Shown in pieces: positions 22,771 through 36,600 of a DNA stretch of 64,000 nt; within the stretch, counting starts at the first letter, position 1; every line of letters starts with the position of its first letter. The stretch is from Welwitschia mirabilis (lineage: Eukaryota > Gnetophyta > Gnetopsida > Welwitschiales). The notes beneath the pieces were generated by a model. The model saw only the letters and a list, made by a program, of their open reading frames with translations, did no database searches and was not told where the DNA came from. The stretch is taken from NCBI GenBank assembly GCA_051453625.1, contig JBOZIK010000001.1, positions 269,361,438 through 269,425,437 on the forward strand, in the 5' to 3' direction. The position numbers and the translations under genes are program-made.

Positions 22771-25700
22771 ACCACCTAATTTTATCATTTCATCATAATT
22801 ATCAAAATAAGAGTTATTACTATTCTATGTAGTAGTTTTAATATTCTCTTCATCATTCTCAAAGTGAAAGTAGTAGACATGGTGGTGTAGGCCTGGACAT
22901 GTTGTTATTTTATATAGATTTATGTGATAAATCCTATTAATATATCCAAATTCTTATTAAATCTATCACTTTGGTGTTTACATTGATAAAAATATTTGTA
23001 TAGGAAATTTAATTATTCTTCATATTCCTCTATGGAAGTAGCATGATATTTGCCAAATAGATTATAAAATGCTTCTTAAAATGAGGGAGACTCCCTAAAG
23101 CATTAAGAGTCATCATCATGTCTAAATGAAGGTTAAAAATAAGAAGGGATCCAATTCCTAATTCCAAAAACATTATTTACTGGTAAGTCTATACTTAAAA
23201 CATGGATAAATTTCAAATGATTATTAAATAAAGATTCACTGGATAAGATTAAGAGCTTTTCTTCTGTAGTACGATGTTAGATGAGCATCATTAATTTAAT
23301 GTTTTTATTTTTTTCTAGGTCATCCTTCATATCCTTCTCTACTACACTATAAGCTCTTATGATAAATTTCTTGTTACCAATATGACACTTCATCATACCA
23401 ATTTAAGTATCTATGACACAGTGGGTAGTAGTACAAAAAGCTCATCGTAAAGGTAATGGGTAATCTCTTTCATCCTTAATTCCAATTACAACTACATCTA
23501 GGGGGTAGTAAGCTTCTTCAATTTGAATCACTAAATCTTTAATGATTCCTATGGGTCTTTTAATGATTACATCAGCCAACTTTCATAGAATTTGCATTGG
23601 TTCTACTCTAGTTTTTAATCCAAATATTTTGTATATGTAAAGTAGCATAAAATTAACACTAGCCCCAATATCAATTAAATATTTTTTTATTCTATTATTT
23701 TATTTATCTTAGCACTCGCATTTTTAGCCCTAAGGTACTTAAACTTTGAGCATTTTTGCATGAGTAAATTGGAGTTAGATTATGCCATGAAAACTCAATT
23801 AGGTATGGTTTATTTTGATTTTCTTTTCATCAAATCTTTTCACACCTTATCATTCTTGGGGTTTTCTTGCAAGAATTTCCAAAAAGGTAAGTTTATACTC
23901 ATATCTCACATTATAGCCTTAAGGTAATCATCATTAGTAAGACTATCGTTTAATTTCTCAATACATGGAATGCCTAGTTTCTTACCTTTTTTTACTTAAA
24001 TGACATTGGTGTTTGATTACTTATCAGAGTTTAAAGAAAAATTATGACTTTAAGGATTTCAATATCATCGTTATTATTTGTATTTTCTTTGCTATATGGT
24101 GTTGAGTTTTCTCTATTTGTAGTAGTGTAAATTCCACTTCTGGTCATTACTTTTCAATCATTTTTAACATTATTTGGATTAGGAAGGATTTGGATAGTAA
24201 GAGAACCTTGGGTTATTTGATTCCTTAACATGGTTTATTAGAATGCCTTATGATATTTTTAATGTTTTTGATTTGATTTTAAATGTTTTGTTAGTGGTCT
24301 CCTGCATTTTTCTAAGTTCTTTAATTGAATTTCAAACTGAATCACCTTAGTTGTTTTGAAAGTTATGTTGGAAGCTTTGATTCTTAAATCTATTTTCAAG
24401 AGAAGTTTTAAAAGTAGGTTCTGTCCCATTATTCCTTTGTTGAAACTGTTTATTATTTATTTTCATATTGAACCTTTGATTGAAAATAGAACAAAAACTA
24501 TCTCTTTACAAGTGGGTGATTTTTGACATTCTATGATTATCTAAAAATCATCTTCAGAAATTTCATAAAGAGAGTAAGGAGATAAGGGTTTCTTATTTGT
24601 CACCATAGCATTAGCTATAGGTCTAGTGTACTTATATAAGGTGGTAATTAAATATCTAACAAAGTTGATATGACAAATTAGTTTATCATATTAGATTATC
24701 TTAAGATCATTTAAAATTTAGCCTCTAGATTTGTTTTCCCTAGGTGTTGGTGTTGGCAATGTTTGACTAGTTTCTATTAACTCCTCTACATACTTTCAAT
24801 CATCCTCTAAAGTCAGGTTGAAAGGATTACCTCCACAAAAAAAAATCTATAAGTTGTTTTGTTTTATTATTAAGTCCATAATNNNNNNNNNNNNNNNNNN
24901 NNNNNNNNNNNNNNNNNNNNNNNNNNNNNNNNNNNNNNNNNNNNNNNNNNNNNNNNNNNNNNNNNNNNNNNNNNNNNNNNNNCAAGCATCCTCTAAAGTC
25001 AGGTTGAAAGGATTACCTCCACAAAAAAAAATTCTATAAGTTGTTTTGTTTTATTATTAAGTCCATAATAGAAATTTTTACTTCAATATTCACTTGAAAA
25101 ATCGTCCATGGTATTGGATGAAGCCACTATAAGAAACCTTTCTTAACTTGTTGCATAATCTTCATGAGATCATTGGAAAACTTTTTTAACCTCTCTTCTT
25201 CTTTGCTTCATAGTTGTTTCACTCATAAAATATTTGATGAAGGCATTTTCAACTACTTCCCAACCTTTTAGGATTTTGTGGAAAATTGTTTTCAACCAAT
25301 TTTTAATTTTAAATCTTAAGATAAAAGGAGAGATCACCATGTAAGTTATATCACTAATGGTATTTTTGCCATTTTATGAGGTAAGTATAAGTTTCTCAAT
25401 TTCAACTAAGCATTGGAAAGGTATTGTCCTCATCATCCTCCACTAAAAATGTTAGACACTAAGATTTTTCAATTTTTATCCTCCATTAGTAAATCAAAAT
25501 GGCTATGAACTTCTCTCTTCTTATTTGTAATGATTTCTTTAAGGGATTGGGATAAAACACTAGAATTTGAAGCCATGTTTAAAGAAGATGAAACAATCTT
25601 TAAAGATTTATTAGAAATCTTGTTTCAAATAGGATTATGATGAGAAGTAAAGGAATAAGGAATACTTGAAGAACAATTTTGAGAATTATCACCAATATAC

Positions 25701-26150
25701 GTAGAAAAATCCTCTTGCTCTATTCTTAAAATATATTTACCTCTAGTTTTAAATGGAAATCAACCACACCTTCTTTGATAGTTTCTTCCAAAAAAGACTT
25801 TTCTTTATAATGATTTATCATCCTCTTTAATGATCATGAAATGTTAAACAAACCTATTTACATCCAAGTGCCAACACACTTCTAGATCACACAAATTAGG
25901 AAGTAGATTATACTAATAATGGATGTGATACTCACTTAGATAACACAAAGCACAAAGTGTAGGTCAAGTTTGTTGTAATAGTAGTAATTACAAATTTCAC
26001 ACAAAAGGTAAACCAATACTAAGATAAAATAGAAATTTAAATGCACACAATGAGAAAGAAAACTAGATACACAACACTACATAAGTAATCAATTTTAAAA
26101 TCAAGTTACTTTCTTATGCAGTGAGAACCAATCTTATAATCTTGAATGAT

Positions 26151-26170
26151 TCCCTGACAATGGTGTCAAA
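26151..26170 (-). other. Primer binding site of the Athila-like element
   Basis: The minus strand reads TTTGACACCATTGTCAGGGA, a decayed form of the TGGCGCCGTTGCCGGGGA-type site typical of Athila/Tat elements. It lies upstream of the gag remnant in the right orientation. Confidence 0.6.
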
Positions 26171-26171
26171 A

Positions 26172-26810
26172 TGTTCATCTCTCAAGCATGAGTTAATGAA
26201 ATATTATTCACTTATCGATTAAACTTGTAATCTTAGCACATGACACACATGAGTATAGGGTACAACTCAAATATCACGATTTTGTAAAGCAAAGAAAGGG
26301 ATGTTAGAATATCAATTCATTTAAAAAGAAAGAAACATCATTATTTTTGGTATTTTTAATAACTAAAGGAGAAAATTAGCAATGCAAATAATGATATGAA
26401 ATGTAACTCCATGAAAATAAGCATGCAATGGAATGAAAATGAAATTTCCTAAATGCAATCAAATAACCAACTTACTATGTTATCATTCAAGTTAGTTCTT
26501 ATGCTCTATATCAAAACTAGATTCAATCTAGAATAGCATTAAATTAACATTAACATAAAACATAAGAAAGATACAAAAAGATAATTTTGAAAAAAAGCAC
26601 ACTTAGATCTATTATTAATTGCACTTCAAATACATCCACTTACAAATAGCAGTCCCTCAATGGAGGAAACATAGCCCAACACCAAGAATAATTTCTTACA
26701 TAAGTGGATGAATCCCTTGCCCAAAATGAGCCAATGCCATGAGCTACTTTCACGCAAAGAAGGATGGAAAAAAGGGATACCTAAGAGGATTTTTATAGGT
26801 TTAGACAAAT
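26172..26810 (-). repeat. Partial 5' LTR of the Athila-like element
   Basis: Sequence abutting the primer site. A TATA-like CCTATAAAAATCC on the minus strand near 26790-26804 fits an LTR promoter. The outer end is not determined; it may reach about 27.1 kb. Confidence 0.4.
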
Positions 26811-27102
26811 GGTAGGTGAGAAATATGTAAGTGGTAGGTGGGTAGTAGATGGATAATTATAATATAAATTTAGTAACTCATTATTTGTTGGGGTACATAA
26901 ATGGTAGGTGGAAGATTATAGTATAAATTTAGTAAGAGATGTAATGGTCCACTAATTCCATTCCACCTCAGCCTCTACAAATCTTATTAAAATGTTTATC
27001 TCTTACCTTCATCTAGATGACTAGGTAGTGGACGATGCTCTAAAATCCATTATTCAGCATTCAAATAGCCCTCATCTAATCATCAAAGTAAGTTTCCATC
27101 TC

Positions 27103-27430
27103 TACTACATCTAAAACATCTCTAAGTCATCGTTGATAATCATGTCAACTCTAATAATTGATATGAAGGTATTGGCTTAAGAGCTTGTCATGTTATTAAA
27201 ATTTGTTATTATCTCATTAATTTTTAATCATAGATCAACCAATGAGATCACAAATGGATCATTCTCAAAAATCATCCATAGATTGTCAAAAATGGAACAA
27301 AAACATGTCCTTTTGATTATCCATCATCATGTATTATCTTTGCTATTATTCCACCAAAAACATATCAAATGATCTTCAAACATAATCAGATGGTGATGTT
27401 AAATACGACTAATTTCGTCTCTCAACATAA
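27103..27430 (+). repeat. Dispersed repeat R2, copy b
   Basis: Uninterrupted counterpart of 10778-11039 plus 19352-19400. It shows the target site before Copia-1 landed in the other copy: ACATATCAAATG here, ACCTATCAA plus ATCAAATG there. Confidence 0.6.
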
Positions 27431-27639
27431 AGTATAAGCATACTTTAACTCTAAGTGCTAAGAATCATGTTTTTACTTGGAGAAATTTTCGTTATGGTAC
27501 ATAATAAATTTGTTAAGTGTTTAGATAGATTTTATTAATCTACTCTTTATTTTTTGGATTAAGATTACTTCATCAAGTTTTAAACATAACAGTTTTATTA
27601 AATCATTTTCCTATACAAGAATTCATGAAATTTTCTATT

Positions 27640-30600
27640 TTTTTTCCCAAAGAGATAATTTTCATTTATTCTATCTTAATTATTATGGGTATAAGTGACA
27701 TACTAGGAAATACATTATTCATTCTTTTTGTAATGCAGAGCTTAGACATTTTGGACTAATTAGATGGATTAATTGATGGCATTATACTTCATGTAGAGTT
27801 AGAAATCATGCTTTTATTTTTGGAAAACAACTAGTTAGACAAGGAAAATATTACTTTCATTATATCACCTAGGAAGATTTAGATTTAAATAATCATCTTG
27901 TTCATAATCCTTTTAATCCAACTCTTTATTTTATGCTTGCTAAAGCTTGTGTGGCTCAAGAAAAATGGGAGGTTTTTAGGAAGAAAGTGTTCTTATTAAG
28001 CATAGACTCTAGTGATTATAGAATTAAGTTGAAAACTCTAATAAAATTTTAAATCTTTGAATTATGCTAATGGTGGAATTTAAATTATTATTTAATGGGA
28101 TTATGATCAAATTTTTCATAGTAATAATGACATCCTTAATTTATTAAAGGAGCATTTTCGAACATTACATGAAGAAACCCCAATCAATATGAGTAAGTTT
28201 TTGTATGTATGTTTATTCTTTCTTCATTTCTTAATATAAAAATGCATCAAATGCTAAATTCAGAAATTACTCTTGAAGAGATCAAAGACACTAGTTTTAA
28301 TATAGCAAATGGAAAAGCTCCTAGCTTTGATGGTTTTCCCATGAAGTTTTTTAAAATAGAACTAGGATTTATTAGGTTTTGATTATCTTAATCCTATAAG
28401 AGAGCCATAATTTAAGGTTCACTTAGACATCATATTAAACAAGGAGTTATTCATATTTTATCCAAATTTGGGGATTCTTTTTTGATTAATAATTGGTGAT
28501 TTATCATTTGATTAAATGTTACTTATAAAATTTGGACAAAGTGCTTTACTCATAGGCTTAAAAAATTTCTCCCAGATATTATCACAGAGCAGAAAATAGG
28601 TTTTATTTTAGGTAGATATATCCTTTTAAATTTTGTGACATCTTGGAAAGGGAATTAGTGGGTAATTGATTCTGATTAGGATGTGGTCTTTATTAAGCTC
28701 GATTATGCCCAAGCATATAAAAAACGTTAATGGGATTTCATTTTGACTTGTATGAAAAATCTAGATTTTAGATCTTGATTTCTTTATAGGGTGTGGTATC
28801 TCTTTGCTAATTCAAATGCTTGTATAGCTACTTCTCATGATGTGAGTTCTTACTTTTTCATTTACCTCTTTATTAGACAAGGTTATGTTTTAGCTCCTTA
28901 TCTTTTTATCATTATTTCAAATTTTCTTTATCGAGCTCATTAGCATGATATGAAACAAGGCTTGGTAAGGAGAATTTCATTAGAAGACACGATGTAGTAA
29001 CTACTAAATTTGCATTTTGCTAATGATTCTTTTTTCAGGGTGGCAAATGATCAACACTCTATTACTTATAATTTCACTTGTAGTTAATAGTATTGACATT
29101 TTTAAGGAAGTGAAATAATTATTAAATATCTTTACATTGTATGGCAAGTAATAATTACTAGTGACTTTTGCATTAATCTAGGGAAATTTTACAAGGAGCA
29201 AAAATTATAAAACTTTTGGTTATTTCTTTATCCCTTAAAAGTTTTTCTCACAACCTATGAAATTGGACATTGTAAAGAATTCAACGGAAAGTGAAAAAGT
29301 TGAGGACAAAATGTCTTTATCTTATAGGTCAATATTTAGTTTGGAAATTTATTATTTTATCTACCCATGTCTGTTATTTTTCTTATTGGAATCTTCAAAA
29401 GATGCTTATTTTAAACTCAAAAAGTTACTTCAAAGCTTTATGTGGTATTGTGAAGAAGGAAAAAAAAAAGGTTATCATAGAGTTGCTTGGGATATTATGT
29501 CTTTGCCCAAAGAAAAGGGTAATTTAGGCTTTGTTAATTTTTATTCTTAAGAAATTAGTTCAACTATTAAATGGTTTCTTTAGAGTTTTATTTCTGCTTT
29601 CCAGTTTCTACATTATTCTTCTTAAGATTAAGAATTCATTTCCTAAGAACCATCAAATATGGGATGTTGCTCTGTATAAGATTAGATTCAAGGTACATGT
29701 GTTTTTAAAAGTGTTTGGAAGGATTGAAAAAGGCTTCATTCTTTTACTTCTTGAACACATATGAACACTTCAATAGATTTTCTTTGATATATTATTCCTT
29801 GATAGATACCTATGACTCCTACTCCTTTAACAATTACAAATCCCAAGCTAGCTATAAAATGGTTTCACAAAGGATTAATTCTTTACAAAATTTATAGGTA
29901 GAAAATGATGGAATTAACTTATTATATTTTCAATATACATATGGAGATTCCATTACTCTTTGACAAGATTTTATTAAACTTTAACAATTTTTGTATCATG
30001 ATTGTCATATCTCAAATAATGGCTTTCTACGTATAGAGGATCTATGTTGGATAGATCACAAACTTATTATTCCATATTTCTCAAGGAAATCCTACACATT
30101 TCTATTGAATGATACTTATGTAGAAGCTATCTGTAATCATAAATGGTGCTTACAAACATGCATCCTCTCTTTGAATTTATACTTTGAGAACAATTTGGAA
30201 GCTTTTAACTCTTTCTAAGATCAAACACTTTCTTGGAAACTAATTTTTCAAATTATTCCTATTTATAATTTCCTACAACATTTGGGAGTATTAGATCCAT
30301 GTTTTCAAGTAAGTAATCAAGTAGAAGATTTTCCACATGTTTTTGTTTAATGTACATTCATTATAAATGCATGGAATCTGACTTCTTTTGTTCCTCCTCA
30401 TATTCCCATAAATTTTGACACCATTCTTTTGGGAACCACTTGGAATTTAGGCCAAGATTAACTTTTTCTATGGAATTTCATCAAGCTAAGAATTTTTTTC
30501 TTTCATATTAAAGAGTATATATGATCTACACTTTATAAAATTAAATGTCTCTTCTTTCTTTTTCTTGGATTTATAGGAAAAACATGGTATTTTTTAATTA
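27640..30600 (+). mobile_element. L1-type LINE remnant B
   Basis: Non-LTR pol on the plus strand. EITLEEIKDTSFNIANGKAP then DGFPMKFFK (28263-28352) matches the N-terminal RT block ending in SPGPDGF. FLPDIITEQKIGFILGRYI (about 28566-28622) matches LP.lIs..Q.gFv.gR.I. LDKVMF/RQGYVLAPYLFI (about 28875-28905) is the QGDPLSPYLF box. LHFANDSFF (about 29009-29034) is the catalytic box with one Asp changed to Asn. SFMWYCEEGKKKGYHRVAWD and LPKEKGNLGFVNF (29430-29545) match the post-RT thumb. A zf-RVT-like tail lies near 30310-30400. The upstream part (27640-28060) may be endonuclease but is too decayed to call. Full of stops. Confidence 0.85.
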
Positions 30601-33600
30601 GTATCTTTTCATACTAATGCCCATGAAGTAAAGGAGAAATCACAAGTGAGCTTTTTGATTGAATTACTCATGCCTTAATTTCCTTTAAGTTATAGTTGCA
30701 TAGTTCTATCTCACTTTAGACTTTATCCTCTTTCATTTCTTTCTTTCATAGTTCTTCGTTTCTATATTTTTGTAGTTTAGTTACTTGTTATTGCGCATTT
30801 TGAGTTGATGTTATAGAATTAATTCTTCTGATAGTCATAAGACCTTTTTTCAAGGTTTAACAAACCCCAACCCCCAAAATTACAATTTAACTTTCCACAT
30901 GTTTTATTTCTATGTTGACATACTTCAAATGTTTCTAGCTCAACTAATGTATAAGAAATATTTGTAAAGGTGGAGTCTTATTATATAGACTTCTGGCATA
31001 CCTTGGCAAATCATGTTCAAGAACATCTTAAGAAATGTGCCATAGTTATTAAGGTAAATGCCAGGAATATCAAAATAAAAATTAAGCCTATCAACTATCA
31101 TGTAAGAAATCCTAATTGTAATTCTTTCATAAGGATAGAAAAAGGAAGTTCAAAGATTATAGTCATTTCTTAATTCAATTCAAATAATTAAAGAGAGAGT
31201 GAAATGCATGTAAAAAGGGAGGATAAAATAGTGGCTAGGAACTTCTACTCCTAATTGCTAAAAACAATTGTTGATGAGACAAGCAACCTAAAGAAAGAAT
31301 CTAAAAGACTCATTATCATTTCCTTAATTCAAAATGATAAATTATTTAGTAACTAGGATTTTATGAGCAGATAAAGAATCATATACTATAGATATTAAAT
31401 ATTATGAATGCCAAAAAAATCAAAATGATATTGCCATCATTTAAAGATAAAACATTATACAATGTTATATTGAAAGTGTAAAGCATGAAAGATGTCACAA
31501 ATGTAACACATTAATCATTTACTTTAATAAAAGTATAACATAATATTAGAGAAATTAAACTGAAATAACTAAACAAAAGAATATTTAAATTAACTATTGG
31601 AATCCAAGTAACCATAAAAGCATCAATAATAGGGGAAAAATTAGCTCTAATTACAAATTAAATTTCTTTAACTGATAATGTAAATATTACGATAAACAAC
31701 AATCACATACAAAATATGCCTTAAGTATTAAGAAGAAAGTTGCCTCATGAAGCAATCATTCTTACATGCTTAAGAAGGAAGTAATAACAAAATGAATGAA
31801 ACATGAGGAAAAAGAGAAAAGGCATGCCAATGAAAAATGAAGAATATAATGCTAAAATGAAGAATTAGATAAATGATGTATAATTCATGATGTATATTAT
31901 TCTTGTGTAGGAGTAGATTGAGGGTTTCACGTTCAATTTGACTCACCTAATAAACTAAGATTCATCAAAATATAGTCAAAGGAAGATTACTTTCTTATTA
32001 AGATTAACAAAATTGATCTTTGTACTTGCTTTTTGATATTTTTGGAATTTAACTAATTTTTATGAGTTATGGTTTATTTAGTTATACTATTTGGCAAATA
32101 AACTTCATTTTATCTTTTTTAGGACCCACTTATCTCTAGAATATCATTAGTGTTGTACATATAATGACAACACTAGTTAGGTTTAGATTTAAATGTTAAG
32201 CCAAGAATCAAATAGCATAGCATGACTTGCATAGAAAATGCCAAGTATCCATCCTTCATAATAATAGTTCAGTAATAATAATGATCAAAGCCCATCTAGT
32301 GAAAAGAGATACTAAAAATGGTATTTTTAGCCTTAAAATACTTGTAAAAACTAAACTATAATCAACATAATTTATTATACAATCCAAACCATTTTTTTAT
32401 GTTTGTTATATTCTTAGGATTATTAGAATGTGATAAGAAGATAACATCTAGGCTGTTAAACTATGAAAAATGTATTGATCAAAATCATTACTTAATTATA
32501 ATGAAACATATCAAATCACTCTACTATCATGCCATTGACCTTTTATAATAAAAAACTATAATTTGTTCAGAGGATGTTCCTACACCATGATAGTCATTTT
32601 GTAATTTTAACATGCTAATTAAGTTTATTTTATATTCTCTATACATAAGCTCTTATCATGTATTCTAACAATTATATCATGTAAGCTACACATCAAGGAA
32701 TAACCTTGTTCCTTACACTATGAAAGTGGATAAGATGATAACTGACTATCCAAATTACCATTCCAATAATAATTTATGTATATTGGATGTGAAGGTAAAA
32801 TATAGGCTTAGCGCATGAAAGAAAAATACAGGTTTGGATTATGTATGCATATGTGCGTACATGCATGCACACATACACAGACATATTTTTCTAGTCCTAA
32901 TAGTTGTAAAATGATATTGATTATTATTTTATTTATGAGTAAATTAATTAATTCTTTCTATTATATATGATGATGCACTTAGATTAATAGATCATCCAAC
33001 AAAAAAATCATATTTACTATACCATGAGGAAGAATAATCATATTTATTAAAAAAGTGTATAGAAAAGTATTTATGAAATCATTTACAAGTGTGATTACAT
33101 TGTTTTTAGGATTTTAAGATAATATCTAGGATATTTAAAGTTTCTCAACCAATTCTATTACTTATGATAGTTATCTAGTGTTGTTTTACTAGTATTTTTT
33201 TTAAAATTCTTTTACTTCTATTATGGTTTTGTATTTGAGGTTTAGGCTTGATATTCATGGCTTCTAGTTAAGTTGTTTCATCACCAAGTATGAGATTTAT
33301 GTTTTATGATTTATGTTTTATAGTTCTAGTTTCATTTATATTAACAAGAATCATAAAGGTTAACGAGGTTTTTTAAGGTCTTGTTTATTTGAATGATTTT
33401 ATAAGTATGTTGCATTTTCTAAGTAATGAATACAACATGATGTATTATAATAATTATTCATTTAATTTATAACCTTATTATTACAATTACACTTTACTAA
33501 ACTTTGTTTTATTAAATAATTAAAGAATACCTTTAACACTCTCCAATTTTAGGTTTTACAATCTTGTGCATAATGATTATCATTTAGTTAACTTTGGACA

Positions 33601-36600
33601 CAAAATTTTTTAAAAATAGTAACCTTAAAAAGTGTAAAAAACTAAAAAGTAACCTCAGGAGGAAAAAAAAGCTTCATGTTGATGAATTAAAGCCTAGTTA
33701 ACAAAAAGTTGATTAAAAAATGCTAGCAATGAAATAAAATTAGGAAAAAATATTTTTAAATGTAACATAAATTTAATAACTATAAACATAATTAGAATGA
33801 ATTTAACACTAAGATAATATAAATAAAAGATATGAAATGATTCTTTGTGGTAATTATTCCAAGATTAAAAAATTATAAAGGAATGATGATAGAGACGTAG
33901 AACTAATAAAAGAGTACTTCATCCAAAAAAATATGACTTGACTGGATACTTTACTAAAACATACAAGATCAAAGTGAAATTTCTAACTGAATCTATATCG
34001 TATATCTATGATGATTTTTTTCATAATGCAACTTTAATTTAGGTTTTTCTCTTATTTTTTCAAAAGAAACTATATAATCTTACATTAGATCTAAAAATTA
34101 GGTATAAATTTATTTCTTAAATGAGATTCTTGTACTAATCTAGGAGAGGTAATATTTTTCTTTTTTTTTTTCCTTTAAAAGATACCATGAATTTTTAATT
34201 TAATATGATGTTAGTGATCACCTTATAAAACATGCCATATAAATATATCTAAAAAGTAAATAGAAATCAATAAATTAGTTAACAGGATAACATATTATAA
34301 ATCCATGAAATTCGTAAGATAACTTTGTAACATAAAATAATAAATATCATGTGTATTTGATTTTCATTTCATAATAAATGATAGAAAATAATTTTAGAAT
34401 TTGAAGACTTTTCAAAAGACATTTTTATAAAAGGTCAAGAAACATTGTCCAAAAAAAATCAGCAAGTAATCACCTACTATGTGAGTAAAAAAATGTTGAC
34501 CTACTTCATAAAAAGTCAAGTTGATTAAGTTGGGCTACTAGTAATTCATACAACTACGAGTCATCTCTTTTTTAATCCCTAGTATCTTCTTAAGAAAAAT
34601 TCTAGGAAACTTAAAGAAAAGTTATTTTGTAATTTCTAACTTGACTTTTAGGTTTTAATATTCTCTTCTAATTTTAGCTTTAATGTTGATAACATGAAAG
34701 AGATTGTAATTGCAAATGTTTAGGTTGGATCTTCACTCTTAAAAAAGAATATAAATTAAAGACTAAATATAATATTTGGTAACTAATTGAAATATTTCTA
34801 CATATAATATTTCAATAAATCAAAGGAGGCTTATTTTTAAAGATAAACTAAAAATAAATAAGTCTTAAATCTTATTTTCGATAAGAATGAGTTTAATATT
34901 TATTACATATAAATCATTATTTATGAAGTCTTGAAAATTTTTAAGGTAACTAATTAAACCAAGTTATGCTTAAGTTTAACTAAGATATATTTAAAATTTT
35001 GTGATACAAGTTGATTTTGTTTTTATAGATCTTATAAATCTCTTTTGGTTTTGAAGGGGATGTAGAAGTCTGGGGAGGAATGGGGGTATTGATGATAATT
35101 CAAAAGATATTCTTGGAATTTTCAATAAATAATGAAGTAGAGAATTATGAAAAGGAAAGCAAAGAAGAGTTCTCTCATAGAAATACAACCATGAATTAAT
35201 ATTCATTATGATGAACCACTAGGATTCAAATACCAAATGCTAGGGGTTATAATGGGTTTTTATCCTTTTTATAATAAAAGGTGTATTTTAGTATAATGGA
35301 ACGTAAATAAAAATAATCAATGACTTGAGCCTCCTAATATTATCTTCAATTCTTGAATTAATTCCCATAAAAAAATTTTATAGATCAGGAAGAAGAAAGT
35401 TTAAAACATTAAAAGAATAAAAAGATTCAAATGTTTTAGCATCATGATGTCATTATTAAAAAACCAGACCAATTTTAGATCCATCATAAAAATGCTCTCC
35501 AAGGAAAAGATAAAGGAAAAAACTAGTTTAATTCTCATTTTTTATGGGTATCAAACCCATGAGCTAATATTTTTACAACACTACTTGTAAAGGGTTGGAC
35601 AAGAGGAGGCATGCATGTCTACATTAGACAGATTAACTAGGAAATGGAATCTGAGTTCTTGGGTTCATTTCCATAGCATTTATGATGAGATTAATAACTA
35701 GGTGATGCCCTTATCCTAACTCCATTTCATGGAGCTTTCTTAACTGAATTTTAGTAGAAGGGCTTTGAGTTCTGTGATAGGTGTACATAGGAAGAGGATT
35801 CTTAGATGGAACCTATGAAACCATGCACAACCCCTCAAACCAATGGTCTAGCAGCTATATGAGATATACTACTCAACTTGGACATTCTCAACCTATGCTT
35901 AAATCTTAACAAAATACAAAAAAACAAAAAAGTTATTTTCTAAAAAGCAATTGTTAAGAATTAGATGTATTCTTTTTATTGAATACCACATTACATTTAT
36001 GTTTTCATATGAAATAGAGGATGCATTTATAAATAATTTCCTAGAGAAATATGATAGAAAATCTAATATTAAAGATAATCCCTAATAATACAATTTCCAA
36101 GATACTTCGATTTCCTAAAAGGCTTTAAGATCTCACCTTTAAGAATTACAAGCAAATTGACAATGCAAGCATACATGCCCAAAGTTATCTTTTGAGAAAC
36201 AATGAGGATATTTTGAATCTGAATATCTAAATGTTTTAATTAGTTCTCAACATGTAATCCTTAAAAGAAAAATAGCATGAGAAATGATTAATTTTTGAAA
36301 GTGTTAAAACTTTTCATATCTTCTTAAGTTTGCTAATACAAAATTTTTAGTTTTTTTATTTAGCAATTTTTATTATAGAGCATTATAATGTTATTCTAAT
36401 TTGAATAAATATTATGCACACTAATAGGCTTGAAAAAATACTTATACCATTTCTCTAAGAAATATCATCAAAGAAACTATCTAAAGTATCAGAAAGAATA
36501 CCATTTTTATGGATAAAATTCATAATATTTTAGAAGGTAAAGAATATGACTATATAGGAGTTGAAAAACTTTGGAAAACATCCCAATGAATCTGAGACCA

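Larger units (their letters stand above)
21600..26170 (-). mobile_element. Athila-like Ty3/gypsy remnant with its RT core missing
   Basis: Order on the minus strand: primer site (26170-26151), gag, a TRSG linker, protease, then only the integrase C-terminus. Gag at about 25200-24700 contains LIDFFCGGNPFNLTLED, like the conserved (S)GG.F block of Athila/Tat gag. MTRSGIYTT (about 24140-24165) matches the ITTRSG linker of the lineage. Protease about 23690-23430: LIDIGASVNFM, then KLADVIIKRPIGIIKDLVIQ. Integrase end about 21840-21690: VVSRWFGPYFTK and KVNG..LKLY, like the RSRWSGPF...FKVNGxRLKPY end of this lineage. RT, RNase H and integrase core are not found between 23430 and 21840. Stops throughout; N gap 24883-24982. 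Confidence 0.75.

Noticed and set aside
36400-36600. Possible further LINE RT fragment (NRLEKILIPFL)
   Set aside because: One phrase only, with no neighbouring RT motifs in any frame.
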